From the IMG/VR virus record IMGVR_UViG_3300031975_000308, positions 1 through 20,285 of that record: 20,285 bases of DNA; one strand, written 5' to 3'. The notes under the pieces are model-generated. The model did not search any database, had not been told where the DNA came from, and saw nothing but the letters and a program-made list of their open reading frames with translations. The stretch's first letter is position 1, and each line of letters starts with the position of its first letter. This document shows, piece by piece, positions 1 through 7,813 of the stretch. Origin of the DNA: a virus. Both the position numbers and the translations under genes were made by a program.

Positions 1-246
1 TGGTAATATTTTTGGGAGAACTATGATAGCGAAGATAGCAGTTAGTGCTATGATTCTTCTAGTCCATTGGAATCCTACGTTCTCATATTCTCTTGCTTCT
101 TTAAATGCCTCAGTCTGTATTTTAGATCTAGCTAAAAGCATCTTTTGTTCAGCTTGTTTAGCTTTTATGTTTTGAGACCATATGCTCATGACTCCACCAA
201 GAACGGTGGAGCCAAGCATGGTAATCATTTCGAATGGAATGCCCAT
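1..246 (-). CDS. Holin-like small membrane protein, 3' end cut by window edge
   Basis: The first 82 residues are visible (MGIPFEMITMLGSTVLGGVM...) and the frame is still open at base 1, so the C-terminus is missing. A short hydrophobic stretch lies near residues 5-24. A charged, probably helical linker (about 28-58, rich in K, Q, E and R) follows, then a second hydrophobic segment around 64-82 (RRIIALTAIFAIIVLPKILP). Two membrane segments around a charged linker fit small phage holins or lysis-associated membrane proteins. This is inferred from topology and position, since I recognise no diagnostic motif. The start shares one base with the stop of the preceding gene (TAATG), so translation is probably coupled. 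It could instead be a virion-associated membrane protein. Confidence 0.6.
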   Translation of the reverse strand, partial: MGIPFEMITMLGSTVLGGVMSIWSQNIKAKQAEQKMLLARSKIQTEAFKEAREYENVGFQWTRRIIALTAIFAIIVLPKILP

Positions 247-353
247 TAGTTAACAATCACTCCTATTATAACTACAATACCTACTGCAATTATAATTTTG
301 TTTCTCTTACTAAGACCTTTAAACCAGTCTTTAATTAGATTTATTTTTTCCAT
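246..353 (-). CDS. 35-aa single-pass membrane peptide
   Basis: This encodes 35 residues beginning MEKINLIKDWFKGLSKRNKI and ending in a hydrophobic helix of about 16 residues (IIIAVGIVVIIGVIVN). The basic N-terminal half would stay in the cytoplasm and the tail would cross the membrane. An AAGGA ribosome binding site precedes the ATG by about 8 bases, and the stop overlaps the next start (TAATG). It overlaps the preceding 37-aa gene by 23 bases. Its place directly before the holin-like gene suggests a lysis-region peptide, such as an antiholin or small spanin-like component, but that is only inference from context. Confidence 0.6.
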   Translation of the reverse strand: MEKINLIKDWFKGLSKRNKIIIAVGIVVIIGVIVN

Positions 354-444
354 TTGCTTTCCTTTTCTTTTTGACAACGCCAATAGTTTTATTATTAAGC
401 ATCTTTGCTAATTCTGCAAAACTTATACTTTTTTCTTTTGACAT
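331..444 (-). CDS. 37-aa basic peptide, unknown function
   Basis: The frame encodes 37 residues starting MSKEKSISFAELAKML and ending in a lysine/asparagine-rich tail. The N-terminal part could form one amphipathic helix and the C-terminal half is strongly basic, so nucleic-acid or membrane-surface binding is possible. I do not recognise the family. The nearest purine-rich ribosome binding site (AGGG) lies about 15 bases upstream of the ATG, which is rather far. The 23-base overlap with the next gene and the same orientation support it as coding. Confidence 0.45.
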   Translation of the reverse strand: MSKEKSISFAELAKMLNNKTIGVVKKKRKANGKNKSN

Positions 445-469
445 TGATTGTTGATTAGTCCCTGCTTAG

Positions 470-613
470 TTATATATTTTTCCAACCATTGGATAGAGAT
501 GTTTCTTTTTTCTCATGTTCACAATTGTGGCAACCGCAACTAGAACAACTGCTTCCATTAGAACAATGGCAATTATGCCCACAATTTTTACACTGTCCCA
601 TATCAATCATCAT
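470..613 (-). CDS. Cysteine-rich metallothionein-like peptide
   Basis: This frame encodes 47 residues, or 43 if translation starts at the inner ATG at 601. Residues 8-33 hold eight cysteines at 8, 11, 15, 17, 23, 26, 28 and 31 and four histidines at 13, 16, 29 and 33. The spacing CxxC-x3-CxC-x5-CxxC-CxxC-like resembles two small metal-binding half-repeats (CKNCGHNCHC and CSSCGCHNC). Metallothioneins use such clusters to hold Zn, Cu or Cd ions. A 14-residue polar tail follows. The start is uncertain: neither ATG has a clear ribosome binding site, and the first ATG overlaps the end of the preceding gene, so translation may be coupled. A very small zinc finger is the main alternative. Confidence 0.6.
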   Translation of the reverse strand: MMIDMGQCKNCGHNCHCSNGSSCSSCGCHNCEHEKKETSLSNGWKNI

Positions 614-767
614 TGTATGAGCCGTCCCAATTATCTTCATCTGGCTTTCTTTCTGTTCCAGGAACTTTTACTGCATCACCTTTTATTACAACTTTAGGTG
701 TTACAAATTCTGGATACGGTAATTTAAAACCAGTTATTATGTCTTGCTCTTTGTCCTTGTTACTCAT
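603..767 (-). CDS. 54-aa acidic protein, unknown function
   Basis: The chosen start (MSNKDKEQDIITGF) has AGGAG five to six bases upstream. A longer frame to 800 would run through the promoter -10 element and lacks this signal. The protein is polar with an acidic C-terminus (DEDNWDGSYNDD) and a central beta-like segment (FVTPKVVIKGDAVKVPG). No membrane helix or known motif is visible. It is the first gene downstream of a predicted promoter at 778-806, so it probably heads a short transcript with the cysteine-rich peptide and lysis-region genes. Function unknown. Confidence 0.65.
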   Translation of the reverse strand: MSNKDKEQDIITGFKLPYPEFVTPKVVIKGDAVKVPGTERKPDEDNWDGSYNDD

Positions 768-777
768 AATATCTCCT

Positions 778-806
778 ATTATACCAAATAAAAGGGGCAC
801 TTACAA
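778..806 (-). promoter_or_regulatory. Extended -10 sigma-70-type promoter
   Basis: On the minus strand TTGTAA (801-806, 4/6 of the -35 consensus) is followed by 17 bases and TATAAT (778-783), preceded by TG one base away (TGGTATAAT). It lies between the metallophosphoesterase stop and the 54-aa gene. The AGGAG of that gene begins directly after the -10, so the predicted transcript start falls in or next to the ribosome binding site. The leader must be very short. Confidence 0.6.
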
Positions 807-810
807 GGTA

Positions 811-2040
811 TTAGTTCCATTGTACCCACTCAGATTTTGGCTTTTTTGCTAGTGTTTGTTCAGAAATTACAGGTAATTGAAAAGTTATACCATACTTAGG
901 ATGTGTAAACCATAAGGCTTGGCGTGGCTCTTCAAAAGAAAACCTGTTACTCATTGCATACTCATCGTAACCTTTAAGAGATCCATTAACTATGATACCT
1001 TTTAAAGATAAGTACTGATGCCAATGTCCCATAATAACATAATCAATCGGCTTCTTGTGTGTAGCATATTCATTCTTTACTTTAGCAACCCCTCTGGCAA
1101 TCGGCCCTAACATGCCAACTACTCCGCTGCCCCCCTTAACTCCTAGCCTATCGCCATGTGTTAGTAAGTAATTAACATCGTATATTTTGTAGTAAGCATC
1201 AAAGCCAAAAGGTATTTGAAATTGTACTCTATTGTCTTTAGCATTAGTGTAATGTTTCTCAAGCATAGTATACAGCATCCAGTCAAAGCTAGTAGCCGCC
1301 GCTTGTTTATGTCTGTATTGTCTAAACATTCTGCCATGATTACCAAAAGCGCATGGTACAAATACTTTACCAAAAGTATCAGCTAATGAATTGATTGCCC
1401 ATGTCAGATGATCGAACAACTCTAATACATGTTCTATGTTGGTGCCATCATTTGTTTCCGCAAGCTCTTCATGTATGTGGCCAGATATCATATCTCCGCC
1501 TAAGCATAGTACAATACCAGGATACTTAGGATTAACCATATGATTAGTACATAGATCTATGGTAGATTCTATAGTAGATTTAAGTCTAGCTTTAGCAATG
1601 TCTCTATCATATGCATTTAAATTATTGACTTCATCTGGATTAACTACTTCACCCCAGTGCAAATCAGATAGAAATAATGTAGGTACACCAGGTGCTCCGT
1701 GTGCTGGAGAACTTTTCTTTAACCATTTAGGTGGTTTAGCAGTACGATTGTGTAGTTTAAATACTGTCTTTCTTATTTGTTCTGCAGTAATATTATCTAA
1801 AGCTAGTTCTTTTACTTGTTTCTTTAGCTCTGATATTTGCATATCATATAGAATCTTCTGCTCTACTAAGGCCGCCGCAGTATCGGGGGCATTTACATTT
1901 GGTGCAATGCCTTCTCGTTCTGCTGTATCTAATCTGCCTAGTAACGTAGTACGTGGTATGCCTAAGTTCTTTGCCGCTTCTGCTTTATTGCCTTTGGCTA
2001 GTACTACTGCGTTTACTGCTTCTTGTATTTTATCTATCAT
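811..2040 (-). CDS. HTH-linked metallophosphoesterase
   Basis: A 409-residue protein with all five motifs of calcineurin-like phosphoesterases: DLHWG (D126, H128), GGD (D183), GNHGR (N234, H235), a His in LLTHGDR (H295), and GHWH (H339, H341). These residues normally hold two metal ions and hydrolyse phosphoester bonds in nucleotides, nucleic acids or proteins. Residues 15-37 (KAEAAKNLGIPRTTLLGRL) look like a Fis-type helix-turn-helix, followed by a helical linker of about 60-95, so the enzyme may act at DNA. The start has AGGAG seven bases upstream. It follows the 127-aa gene in the transcript from the 2515-2544 promoter. Substrate unknown. Confidence 0.88.
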   Translation of the reverse strand: MIDKIQEAVNAVVLAKGNKAEAAKNLGIPRTTLLGRLDTAEREGIAPNVNAPDTAAALVEQKILYDMQISELKKQVKELALDNITAEQIRKTVFKLHNRTAKPPKWLKKSSPAHGAPGVPTLFLSDLHWGEVVNPDEVNNLNAYDRDIAKARLKSTIESTIDLCTNHMVNPKYPGIVLCLGGDMISGHIHEELAETNDGTNIEHVLELFDHLTWAINSLADTFGKVFVPCAFGNHGRMFRQYRHKQAAATSFDWMLYTMLEKHYTNAKDNRVQFQIPFGFDAYYKIYDVNYLLTHGDRLGVKGGSGVVGMLGPIARGVAKVKNEYATHKKPIDYVIMGHWHQYLSLKGIIVNGSLKGYDEYAMSNRFSFEEPRQALWFTHPKYGITFQLPVISEQTLAKKPKSEWVQWN

Positions 2041-2055
2041 ATATACTCTCCTATT

Positions 2056-2439
2056 TTATTTTTTAACACCAGAATCATTTACTATTCTGCCGAAACAATC
2101 TACGACTGCACCTTCTGGCGCACTCTTTAAAGTTCCGTCTTCGTGGTATGCAGGTGCTATAACTCTGTACACCATTTCTTGTGGAGGATCAGATGGTATA
2201 AATACTCCAGTCCATTCTCCTGTTCTTTCGTAACGTCTTATCTCTGCTAGATCACTCTTTGCTTCTAAGTAAGTTCTGTAATGTTGTGCATGATCTTTGT
2301 CTCTCTGTCCTAGTCTGCGCGATAGTCTGTAAGCAACAGACATAGCTTCTGTTTTATCTTTCTTCCACTTGTCTAATGTTTTTTGATCCACCTTTTCTGG
2401 CGGTTTACTTTTTGATGGGTAGTTCGGGTGGTACTTCAT
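2056..2439 (-). CDS. 127-aa hypothetical protein
   Basis: The start at MKYHPNYPSK has AGGAG four to five bases upstream; the frame opens further to 2487 but without that signal. The middle (about 30-90) is highly charged and predicted helical, with many Lys, Arg, Asp and Glu, and may form a coiled coil. The C-terminal third (about 90-127, with VYRVIAPAYHEDGTLK) looks like a small beta domain. I do not recognise the family. It is the first gene after the 2515-2544 promoter and is probably co-transcribed with the metallophosphoesterase 15 bases downstream. Confidence 0.7.
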   Translation of the reverse strand: MKYHPNYPSKSKPPEKVDQKTLDKWKKDKTEAMSVAYRLSRRLGQRDKDHAQHYRTYLEAKSDLAEIRRYERTGEWTGVFIPSDPPQEMVYRVIAPAYHEDGTLKSAPEGAVVDCFGRIVNDSGVKK

Positions 2440-2514
2440 ATTTTCTCCTGTAAAAGCTAGGGGCAAACCAAAATTATTACATTTCAATTCGCCCCTTGTG
2501 CCCCCCTAATGCAT

Positions 2515-2544
2515 ATTATACCATAAGGGAGGGGTTAAAGTCAA
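2515..2544 (-). promoter_or_regulatory. Strong extended -10 promoter after the RNR gene
   Basis: On the minus strand TTGACT (2539-2544, 5/6) is separated by 18 bases from a perfect TATAAT (2515-2520) with an upstream TG (TGGTATAAT). It starts directly after the ribonucleotide reductase stop codon and would drive the 127-aa gene and the metallophosphoesterase. The leader of about 70 bases carries two G-runs and a matching TGCCCC, which could pair weakly. Confidence 0.75.
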
Positions 2545-2547
2545 GGG

Positions 2548-4470
2548 TTAATTTGACGATATGTCAACTATTTCACATACTCCAGAGCTACAAGCTAACT
2601 CTTGTGACCCCGTTGTATTGTCTTCTTTTTCATAGTTGCTTAGTTCTGCCCAATCTATATCTTGTGGCATTAGTTTAACTGCTTCAAGATATTCCTCTCT
2701 ATTAACATCTTGATATGGTGCTTGTTGATAAACGTGTTCAGAATGTGGCAAGAAACTTACACCAGATATTTCATCAAAGTGTTTGTAAACCCATGCTCCT
2801 ACATCTAACCACTCATGTTCTCTTACTGATACTGTGCATGAAGGTTTGTGTTCACACCAATACCTTTGATACATTAGCCACGTTTCCAATTGATCAATAG
2901 CTGTTAAATCATTTCTAGTTATACAACCATCTGGTGCTTTCATAGGAAAAGAAAACACAACTACTGAATCTGGTTTAGTTATATCTGGCTCATGTGGCAT
3001 ACCTTTCTCAATCATTAATGTTGTTAAAGGATCTTTCTTATCACCACGTACTGTACGTATATAGTATTGACTGTGTCTGCTATGAATACCAGAAGCACTA
3101 TCAACTAATTGACTAACAGTACCAGATGGTTTAACACAAGTGATAGCTGTTGATTGTGGTATGCCTAACTTCTTAGCAAACTCTTTATTAGTATCAACTG
3201 CTTCTTTGCGTAGACGCATTAAGAATTCTTTCTTAGGATTACTAGTAAGTTTGTTATCCATAATGCCTGTAAGAGATACACCTAACAATCTTTCTTCTTC
3301 TGTATTCTGTATCCATTGTTTACGTAGATATTTAAAATCAGTAAAGGTAGATTGAAACGTGCCTAATATAGTCGCGGCTCTTACTTTAGCTAAGAGATCT
3401 TTCTCACTATCAGTTGCACGGATAACTACCTCTGTAAGATTACAGAATTGATATGGTCGTAGTATAATTTCTGAGCAAGGGTTAGTACCGAAGTCCCATT
3501 CAACATCTCTTCTACCGTTCTCAGATGCTTTGTTTTTGGCGGCTTGCCTATTAAAAATACCCCGCTCACCAGACTTAGAATCATATAAACTCTTCCATTC
3601 TTTTATAAAGACAGACATATCTGGTTTGATTGTGTATGTCGCTGAGTTATTAGAGAGGGCACGTTGGCCTTCTTCTAACCACCATTGTCCTGTCTTTGCA
3701 CTACGCATTCTATCATCTTGTAAGTTACTAAGAGATATTAAAGCAGATCTTCTTACTCCTCCAACAACAACTACCTCACCAACTTTGCAAACAATATCAT
3801 GACACTCTAAAGAATTTAATTGTCTACCTGCTGCGTTTCTAAAAGTCTTAATAGTAAAATCAAATAAATTAATTAAAGGTTGTGGTCCACTTGCTCTTCC
3901 TCCAAATGTTTTTAAACGTGATCCAGCAGGACGTACACGAGTTACATCTATCTTAGGAACTTGTCCAGAATATAACATAGCAATCAGTTCTCTAAATGAT
4001 TTTGCCCAACCTGCTTTGCTATCTTGTACTACGACTACAGTATCACTATCTTCAAAATCTTCAGCAACTACTGGTAACTTTTCAGTGTTACTTCTTTCTA
4101 CAGAAAATCCCACACCCGTACCACATAAAAGAATATACATAACTTCATCAAAAGATCTTATATGATCTATTGGAATGTAGCTACAGTTATAACCTGCTGT
4201 ATGATCTCTATCCAATGCAGGCCCTGCTGTCATCAAAGCTCTCATAGAAGGCATCACCTTTAGAGATAAAATAGAATCTAACAGTTCTTCTTTTATTTTA
4301 TTGTTTAATTTATATTTGTAATTATTTTCAATGTGATCAGTAACAAAACTAACATATCTACTAACAGTCTCTGGCCAAGTTTCTCTTCTCTTTTCTTCGT
4401 CTATAAAACGAGCATACCTAGAAGTATGTATAAATTGTTGGTACTCAGATGGCAGATAATTATTGTTCAT
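2548..4470 (-). CDS. nrdJ: Class II (adenosylcobalamin-dependent) ribonucleotide reductase
   Basis: A 640-residue monomeric class II ribonucleotide reductase, which makes deoxyribonucleotides using adenosylcobalamin to generate the radical. Visible family motifs are NCSY (C96), GTGVGFSVER (117-126), GGVRRSALISL (237-247), NPCSEIIL with the probable radical cysteine C332 and its N330/E334 partners, CNL at 343-345, and GTVSQLVDSASGIHSR. The C-terminus carries a CSSGVC pair (C627, C632) of the kind that re-reduces the active site. Length and the DTVVVVQDSKAGWA region match the single-chain Lactobacillus-type enzymes. AGAGGA precedes the ATG. The gene has its own promoter at 4513-4541 and probably raises dNTP supply for replication in a host that has or imports B12. 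No cobalamin riboswitch was seen. Confidence 0.95.
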   Translation of the reverse strand: MNNNYLPSEYQQFIHTSRYARFIDEEKRRETWPETVSRYVSFVTDHIENNYKYKLNNKIKEELLDSILSLKVMPSMRALMTAGPALDRDHTAGYNCSYIPIDHIRSFDEVMYILLCGTGVGFSVERSNTEKLPVVAEDFEDSDTVVVVQDSKAGWAKSFRELIAMLYSGQVPKIDVTRVRPAGSRLKTFGGRASGPQPLINLFDFTIKTFRNAAGRQLNSLECHDIVCKVGEVVVVGGVRRSALISLSNLQDDRMRSAKTGQWWLEEGQRALSNNSATYTIKPDMSVFIKEWKSLYDSKSGERGIFNRQAAKNKASENGRRDVEWDFGTNPCSEIILRPYQFCNLTEVVIRATDSEKDLLAKVRAATILGTFQSTFTDFKYLRKQWIQNTEEERLLGVSLTGIMDNKLTSNPKKEFLMRLRKEAVDTNKEFAKKLGIPQSTAITCVKPSGTVSQLVDSASGIHSRHSQYYIRTVRGDKKDPLTTLMIEKGMPHEPDITKPDSVVVFSFPMKAPDGCITRNDLTAIDQLETWLMYQRYWCEHKPSCTVSVREHEWLDVGAWVYKHFDEISGVSFLPHSEHVYQQAPYQDVNREEYLEAVKLMPQDIDWAELSNYEKEDNTTGSQELACSSGVCEIVDISSN

Positions 4471-4512
4471 TAGATTTCCTCTAGTTAATTTTTGTTAATG
4501 TGGTGAAAGTAC

Positions 4513-4541
4513 ATTATAACATATTGGTGCAGATCTGTCCA
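4513..4541 (-). promoter_or_regulatory. Promoter of the ribonucleotide reductase gene
   Basis: On the minus strand TGGACA (4536-4541, 5/6 of the -35 consensus) lies 17 bases from a perfect TATAAT (4513-4518) with TG in the extended -10 position (TGTTATAAT). It sits in the 76-base gap between the PD-(D/E)XK gene and nrdJ, giving a leader of about 35 bases. Confidence 0.75.
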
Positions 4542-4546
4542 CAACA

Positions 4547-5029
4547 TTATGCAAATGTCCTCAAATATAATGTAGATAAGTCTTGCTTATACATGTCTTC
4601 TACATCATCTATAATAACCCCTTTTGTTTTAGGGTTTAAAAACTTACATACTTGCACCATTATTATGTTGGTATCTGGATATAATTTTTCTATTATAGGC
4701 CTGTATAAATAACGCAATTGTACTTCTGCTATTCTTCTAGATTTTAATTTACATTCTAGTATAATTAAATCTTTGACATCTCCGTGTGGTAAAATTACTA
4801 TGTCAGATTGGCAGTAACCTACGCCCCTTCTGTCTTCATACTGATACCACTGACCATGCAATACATTTTCTGCACCATAAATAGCTTTCATATAATTGGC
4901 TACTCTATTTTCATAAAGCACGCCAGCTCTCTTCACACCTGTCAACCTTGGAGAGGGTATAAATACAGGACGTTCATCGAGAGCTTTCGCCCATCGCAAC
5001 TTACTGAGTACTAAACGTCTTTTCGACAT
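4547..5029 (-). CDS. PD-(D/E)XK family nuclease
   Basis: A 160-residue basic protein with the core of a PD-(D/E)XK nuclease: E40 in the first helix (GVLYENRVANYM), D76 in QSDIVIL, the E92-C-K94 motif in LIILECKLK, and Q104 in the following helix. This fold usually cuts DNA with Mg2+. In phages such single-domain enzymes act as Holliday junction resolvases, as endonucleases or in recombination. The gene overlaps the preceding ATPase gene by 19 bases, and only a distant AAGGG precedes the ATG, so translational coupling is likely. It closes the replication operon, just before the promoter of the reductase. Exact substrate not predictable. Confidence 0.75.
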   Translation of the reverse strand: MSKRRLVLSKLRWAKALDERPVFIPSPRLTGVKRAGVLYENRVANYMKAIYGAENVLHGQWYQYEDRRGVGYCQSDIVILPHGDVKDLIILECKLKSRRIAEVQLRYLYRPIIEKLYPDTNIIMVQVCKFLNPKTKGVIIDDVEDMYKQDLSTLYLRTFA

Positions 5030-6276
5030 GGAAAAACCACATTCCCTTCGACCTTTATGTACCCAGAATCTTCCATAGCCTTGATGGTTTGTTCTAACTC
5101 ACCAGGATTTGGAATCTTTCGTAGCAATTCTCTTTTAAATAATTTCAAAAGCATGTGGCTTCTTCCATTATTAAATAGTGTACCATGTAACCATGTCACC
5201 ATGTCATGTGCAATACGGCCAGTTCTTCCCATACCAAAACCTTCTAAAGCTTTAGGCATTTGTTTCTCCGCCGCAAACATTAATTCTTTTGTAAACTCCC
5301 AATCTTCTAGCATGATCTTGCGCGTGCCCCTCCTTGATGCAGAGACTGCAATAGCTACTTTAATAAAGTGAGATACTCTACGTTGTACATACTCAGACAA
5401 ATGATTATCAGTAGGTTCTGGCGGTATACCAGCTTTGATGTCTTCGTCTACAATTTTAAATGCATCTTCATCAAAAGTCATTGGCCCATACATTTTAGAT
5501 ATATCTGCTAAATCATTACGCAAATTATTGACAGTATTTTCGCTGACTCTTTCTTGTACTAATGATTGTGGTATACGTTCTCCATCATAATAGATAGGTA
5601 ACATACGAGACAATAGTCCTTGAGATCTAGCATCTTCTGGTAAGTTATCCACAAATTGTTCTGGTGTAGCACAAGCTAACCAGTTAAGACATGGGCCTTT
5701 TACAATGTATTCGCCAGATGTTTTAGTCTTGTGGCTGTACTCTGCTTTAGAATCCCACATGTCTGTCATAAACATTTGAAGATATCTCTCGTGTCTGCCC
5801 ATAAATGTACCAAACTCAGAGGTTACTAATGTGATAGACGAGTCGTAGAATTCATCTAAAGCAGGACTAGATAATCGTAAGTCTAGCCTAGTAATCTTTG
5901 TCATGTCCACTGCTAATTTCTCTGGAGTAATTCTATCTTGAATCATATATAAAGGATAATTACGTAGACCATATTGATCTAATCCAGAGTTAAAGTTTTG
6001 ATCATCTTCTGTTGTACCTACTGGTGTGGTCAACCTACTAAACACTTTAGTAAATGGTAAGATTAAACTTACTGATTTGTTACGACCGGGTGGTGCAATT
6101 AATACTACAAATAGATTAGATCTGATATCATAGTTAGCCATTGGATACCATACACGTCTGCCCATCGCACCTGCTACTGCGCTAAGTGCACTCCATTGTG
6201 CAAACGGCTTTGGTATTGGACTGTCTGCAACTGCTTCTACTGAAGCCTTTACAAAGTCTGTATAGTTTCTACTCAT
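5011..6276 (-). CDS. DUF3987-like P-loop ATPase, probable replication helicase
   Basis: A 421-residue protein with a Walker A motif APPGRNKS (61-68) and a Walker B-like strand ITLVTSEFG (148-156). The opening region (FAQWSALSAVAGAMGRR) and overall order resemble DUF3987 proteins, which in phages occupy the place of the replicative helicase or primase-helicase. The C-terminal part (about 340-421) looks like a winged-helix module (LLRKIPNPGELEQTIKAMED, then SGYIKVEGN). No separate primase motif is visible. The start overlaps the end of the polymerase gene by 8 bases (ATGAGTAG) and has only a weak ribosome binding site, consistent with coupling. No DnaB-type helicase is seen elsewhere in the window, so this is the best helicase candidate. 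Confidence 0.72.
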   Translation of the reverse strand: MSRNYTDFVKASVEAVADSPIPKPFAQWSALSAVAGAMGRRVWYPMANYDIRSNLFVVLIAPPGRNKSVSLILPFTKVFSRLTTPVGTTEDDQNFNSGLDQYGLRNYPLYMIQDRITPEKLAVDMTKITRLDLRLSSPALDEFYDSSITLVTSEFGTFMGRHERYLQMFMTDMWDSKAEYSHKTKTSGEYIVKGPCLNWLACATPEQFVDNLPEDARSQGLLSRMLPIYYDGERIPQSLVQERVSENTVNNLRNDLADISKMYGPMTFDEDAFKIVDEDIKAGIPPEPTDNHLSEYVQRRVSHFIKVAIAVSASRRGTRKIMLEDWEFTKELMFAAEKQMPKALEGFGMGRTGRIAHDMVTWLHGTLFNNGRSHMLLKLFKRELLRKIPNPGELEQTIKAMEDSGYIKVEGNVVFPCRKDV

Positions 6277-7813
6277 GTGGTTTCCATTTCTTCATGTTCT
6301 TCCAATCGAGACCTGTCTCACAATCAGAAGGAATTATCATTTCTCTGCCATTAACTTGCATAGGATTTTTCATCCGCTCTAATATTTTAGGAATGATTTC
6401 AGCTTCCTTGCCAATAGGAAACTGCCCCAAGATAGCATCATGTACTTGTCCTAGTACTTCAACACCTTCATCTTTTAATTCATTCCACACACGATACAAT
6501 CCTATGTTTAATAAATCTCCAATGGTAGATTGTGGTACATACGCAATAGCTTTACGTAATGTTGTAGCATCATCTAGTCTGCCCCAGAATTGTCTACGTC
6601 TACCTAATGGAGTTGTAAGTGTACCCTCTAGTTGCAACTGCTTCGCAGTCTTATCATGCCACTTACGTATGCCTGGAAACGCTCCTTGTATTCTGACTAA
6701 GGAAGATGGGCCAGTCCCTATTATCGTGCCCCCATCAATTAGTTCTTGGAAACCACCTTCCTTATCTTGTTTGTGCCATCTCTCCAGTGATGACAGCGCA
6801 ATCACTCCACCATAGTAAAGCAATTGAAACCTCGTTGCGTGTGATAGTTTTATCTTTAAATGTCTACCTAAAGAAGTAGCCGATAGACCATAGTTAGTTC
6901 CATGACCTGCTCGCTTACACATATCTCTGTAGCTAAAGTGTCCAATGTAAGGACGATCTGCTAGCTCTCTATTCTGTGCAAGATCAGAAGACCAACCCAT
7001 ATTAGGCCATACCATTTTAACTACTTGAGTATGCAAGTCTTCACCTTCACACGCATTAATGTAACCCTCATCTCCAGCAACGTAAGCCGTAACTCTAGAC
7101 TCTGCTTGTTCCAAGTCAGCATAAAACAATACGTTGCCTTCATCGGGTACAAATATTTCGCGCATATCTTTTGTAATATTTTGTAGATTAGTTCCTGTAC
7201 CCCAAGGGCTTTCTGAACTTGCCCATCTACCTGTCTCTGTGCCTGCAACCTTAAATGATGTACGCAATCTACCATCATCATCTCGCTCACAGTTTAAAAT
7301 ATTTAATTGTTTATCTATATCTCGTAAAGATAATATAGCATTACAGAATGGACGAGCACGAGGATATTCTTTACGTAAATGTTCTAGTGCTTCTTTGTCT
7401 GTAGATACTTTCTGTTTACCTTTAGTGTATGCAATTACTGGCGGTAGATTAAGCCACTCATATAAAAAACTTTTTAATTGTACAGGACTGTTGTGATTAA
7501 GATCTTTATCCCATACTGCATTAGCAAATAAGTTTAACATGCGCTCAACCATAACTCTATTCTTGACAAGGGGGGCCCGGATTACTCCTGCCTTCATCTC
7601 GTCAACCTTTAGCCCACGCAACATCATACTAAGTGCAGGCTTTAAACTGTTAAGTTCAAACTGATATGTATTCTTAGTTGTATCGTCTAATTCTTTTGAT
7701 AGCTTTGACCATATCTCACTAGTGAGTGAGCAGTCTAGTCCGCAATATACCCAAAGAGTTTGTTCCTTATTTAACTCTTGAGTTGCTATCTCCGTGTTCT
7801 TGATTATCCTCAT
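6269..7813 (-). CDS. Family A DNA polymerase, polymerase domain with exonuclease motif III
   Basis: From this start the protein has 514 residues and carries the family A polymerase motifs: motif A DLEQAESR (D233), the O-helix motif B with K300, Y308 and G309 (CKRAGHGTNYG), and motif C VHD (H458, D459). Residues 23-27 (YCGLD) match exonuclease motif III (YxxxD), followed by the usual linker helix. Exonuclease motifs I and II are absent here and lie in the gene at 8362-9465, so the enzyme is split. The residue equivalent to E. coli Phe762 is His304. The start was chosen because AGGAG lies seven bases upstream of the second ATG of an ATGATG pair; the neighbouring ATG (7816) is equally possible. 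A longer frame to 7837 lacks this signal. It overlaps the DUF3310 gene by 47 bases. Confidence 0.92.
   Translation of the reverse strand: MRIIKNTEIATQELNKEQTLWVYCGLDCSLTSEIWSKLSKELDDTTKNTYQFELNSLKPALSMMLRGLKVDEMKAGVIRAPLVKNRVMVERMLNLFANAVWDKDLNHNSPVQLKSFLYEWLNLPPVIAYTKGKQKVSTDKEALEHLRKEYPRARPFCNAILSLRDIDKQLNILNCERDDDGRLRTSFKVAGTETGRWASSESPWGTGTNLQNITKDMREIFVPDEGNVLFYADLEQAESRVTAYVAGDEGYINACEGEDLHTQVVKMVWPNMGWSSDLAQNRELADRPYIGHFSYRDMCKRAGHGTNYGLSATSLGRHLKIKLSHATRFQLLYYGGVIALSSLERWHKQDKEGGFQELIDGGTIIGTGPSSLVRIQGAFPGIRKWHDKTAKQLQLEGTLTTPLGRRRQFWGRLDDATTLRKAIAYVPQSTIGDLLNIGLYRVWNELKDEGVEVLGQVHDAILGQFPIGKEAEIIPKILERMKNPMQVNGREMIIPSDCETGLDWKNMKKWKPHE

Noticed and set aside
1559-2233. Long open frame on the + strand (224 codons)
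   Set aside because: It is antisense to the metallophosphoesterase with its five motifs and clear start, has no ribosome binding site and no recognisable protein pattern.
2457-2512. Possible stem in the leader after the 2515 promoter (GGGGCA with TGCCCC)
   Set aside because: Only six to seven pairs around a loop of more than 30 bases, with a competing GGGGC nearby; too weak to report as a structured element.
6186-6815. Long open frame on the + strand (209 codons)
   Set aside because: It lies opposite the polymerase and DUF3987-like genes, both well supported; the Ser/Pro/Cys-rich translation is typical of an antisense shadow.
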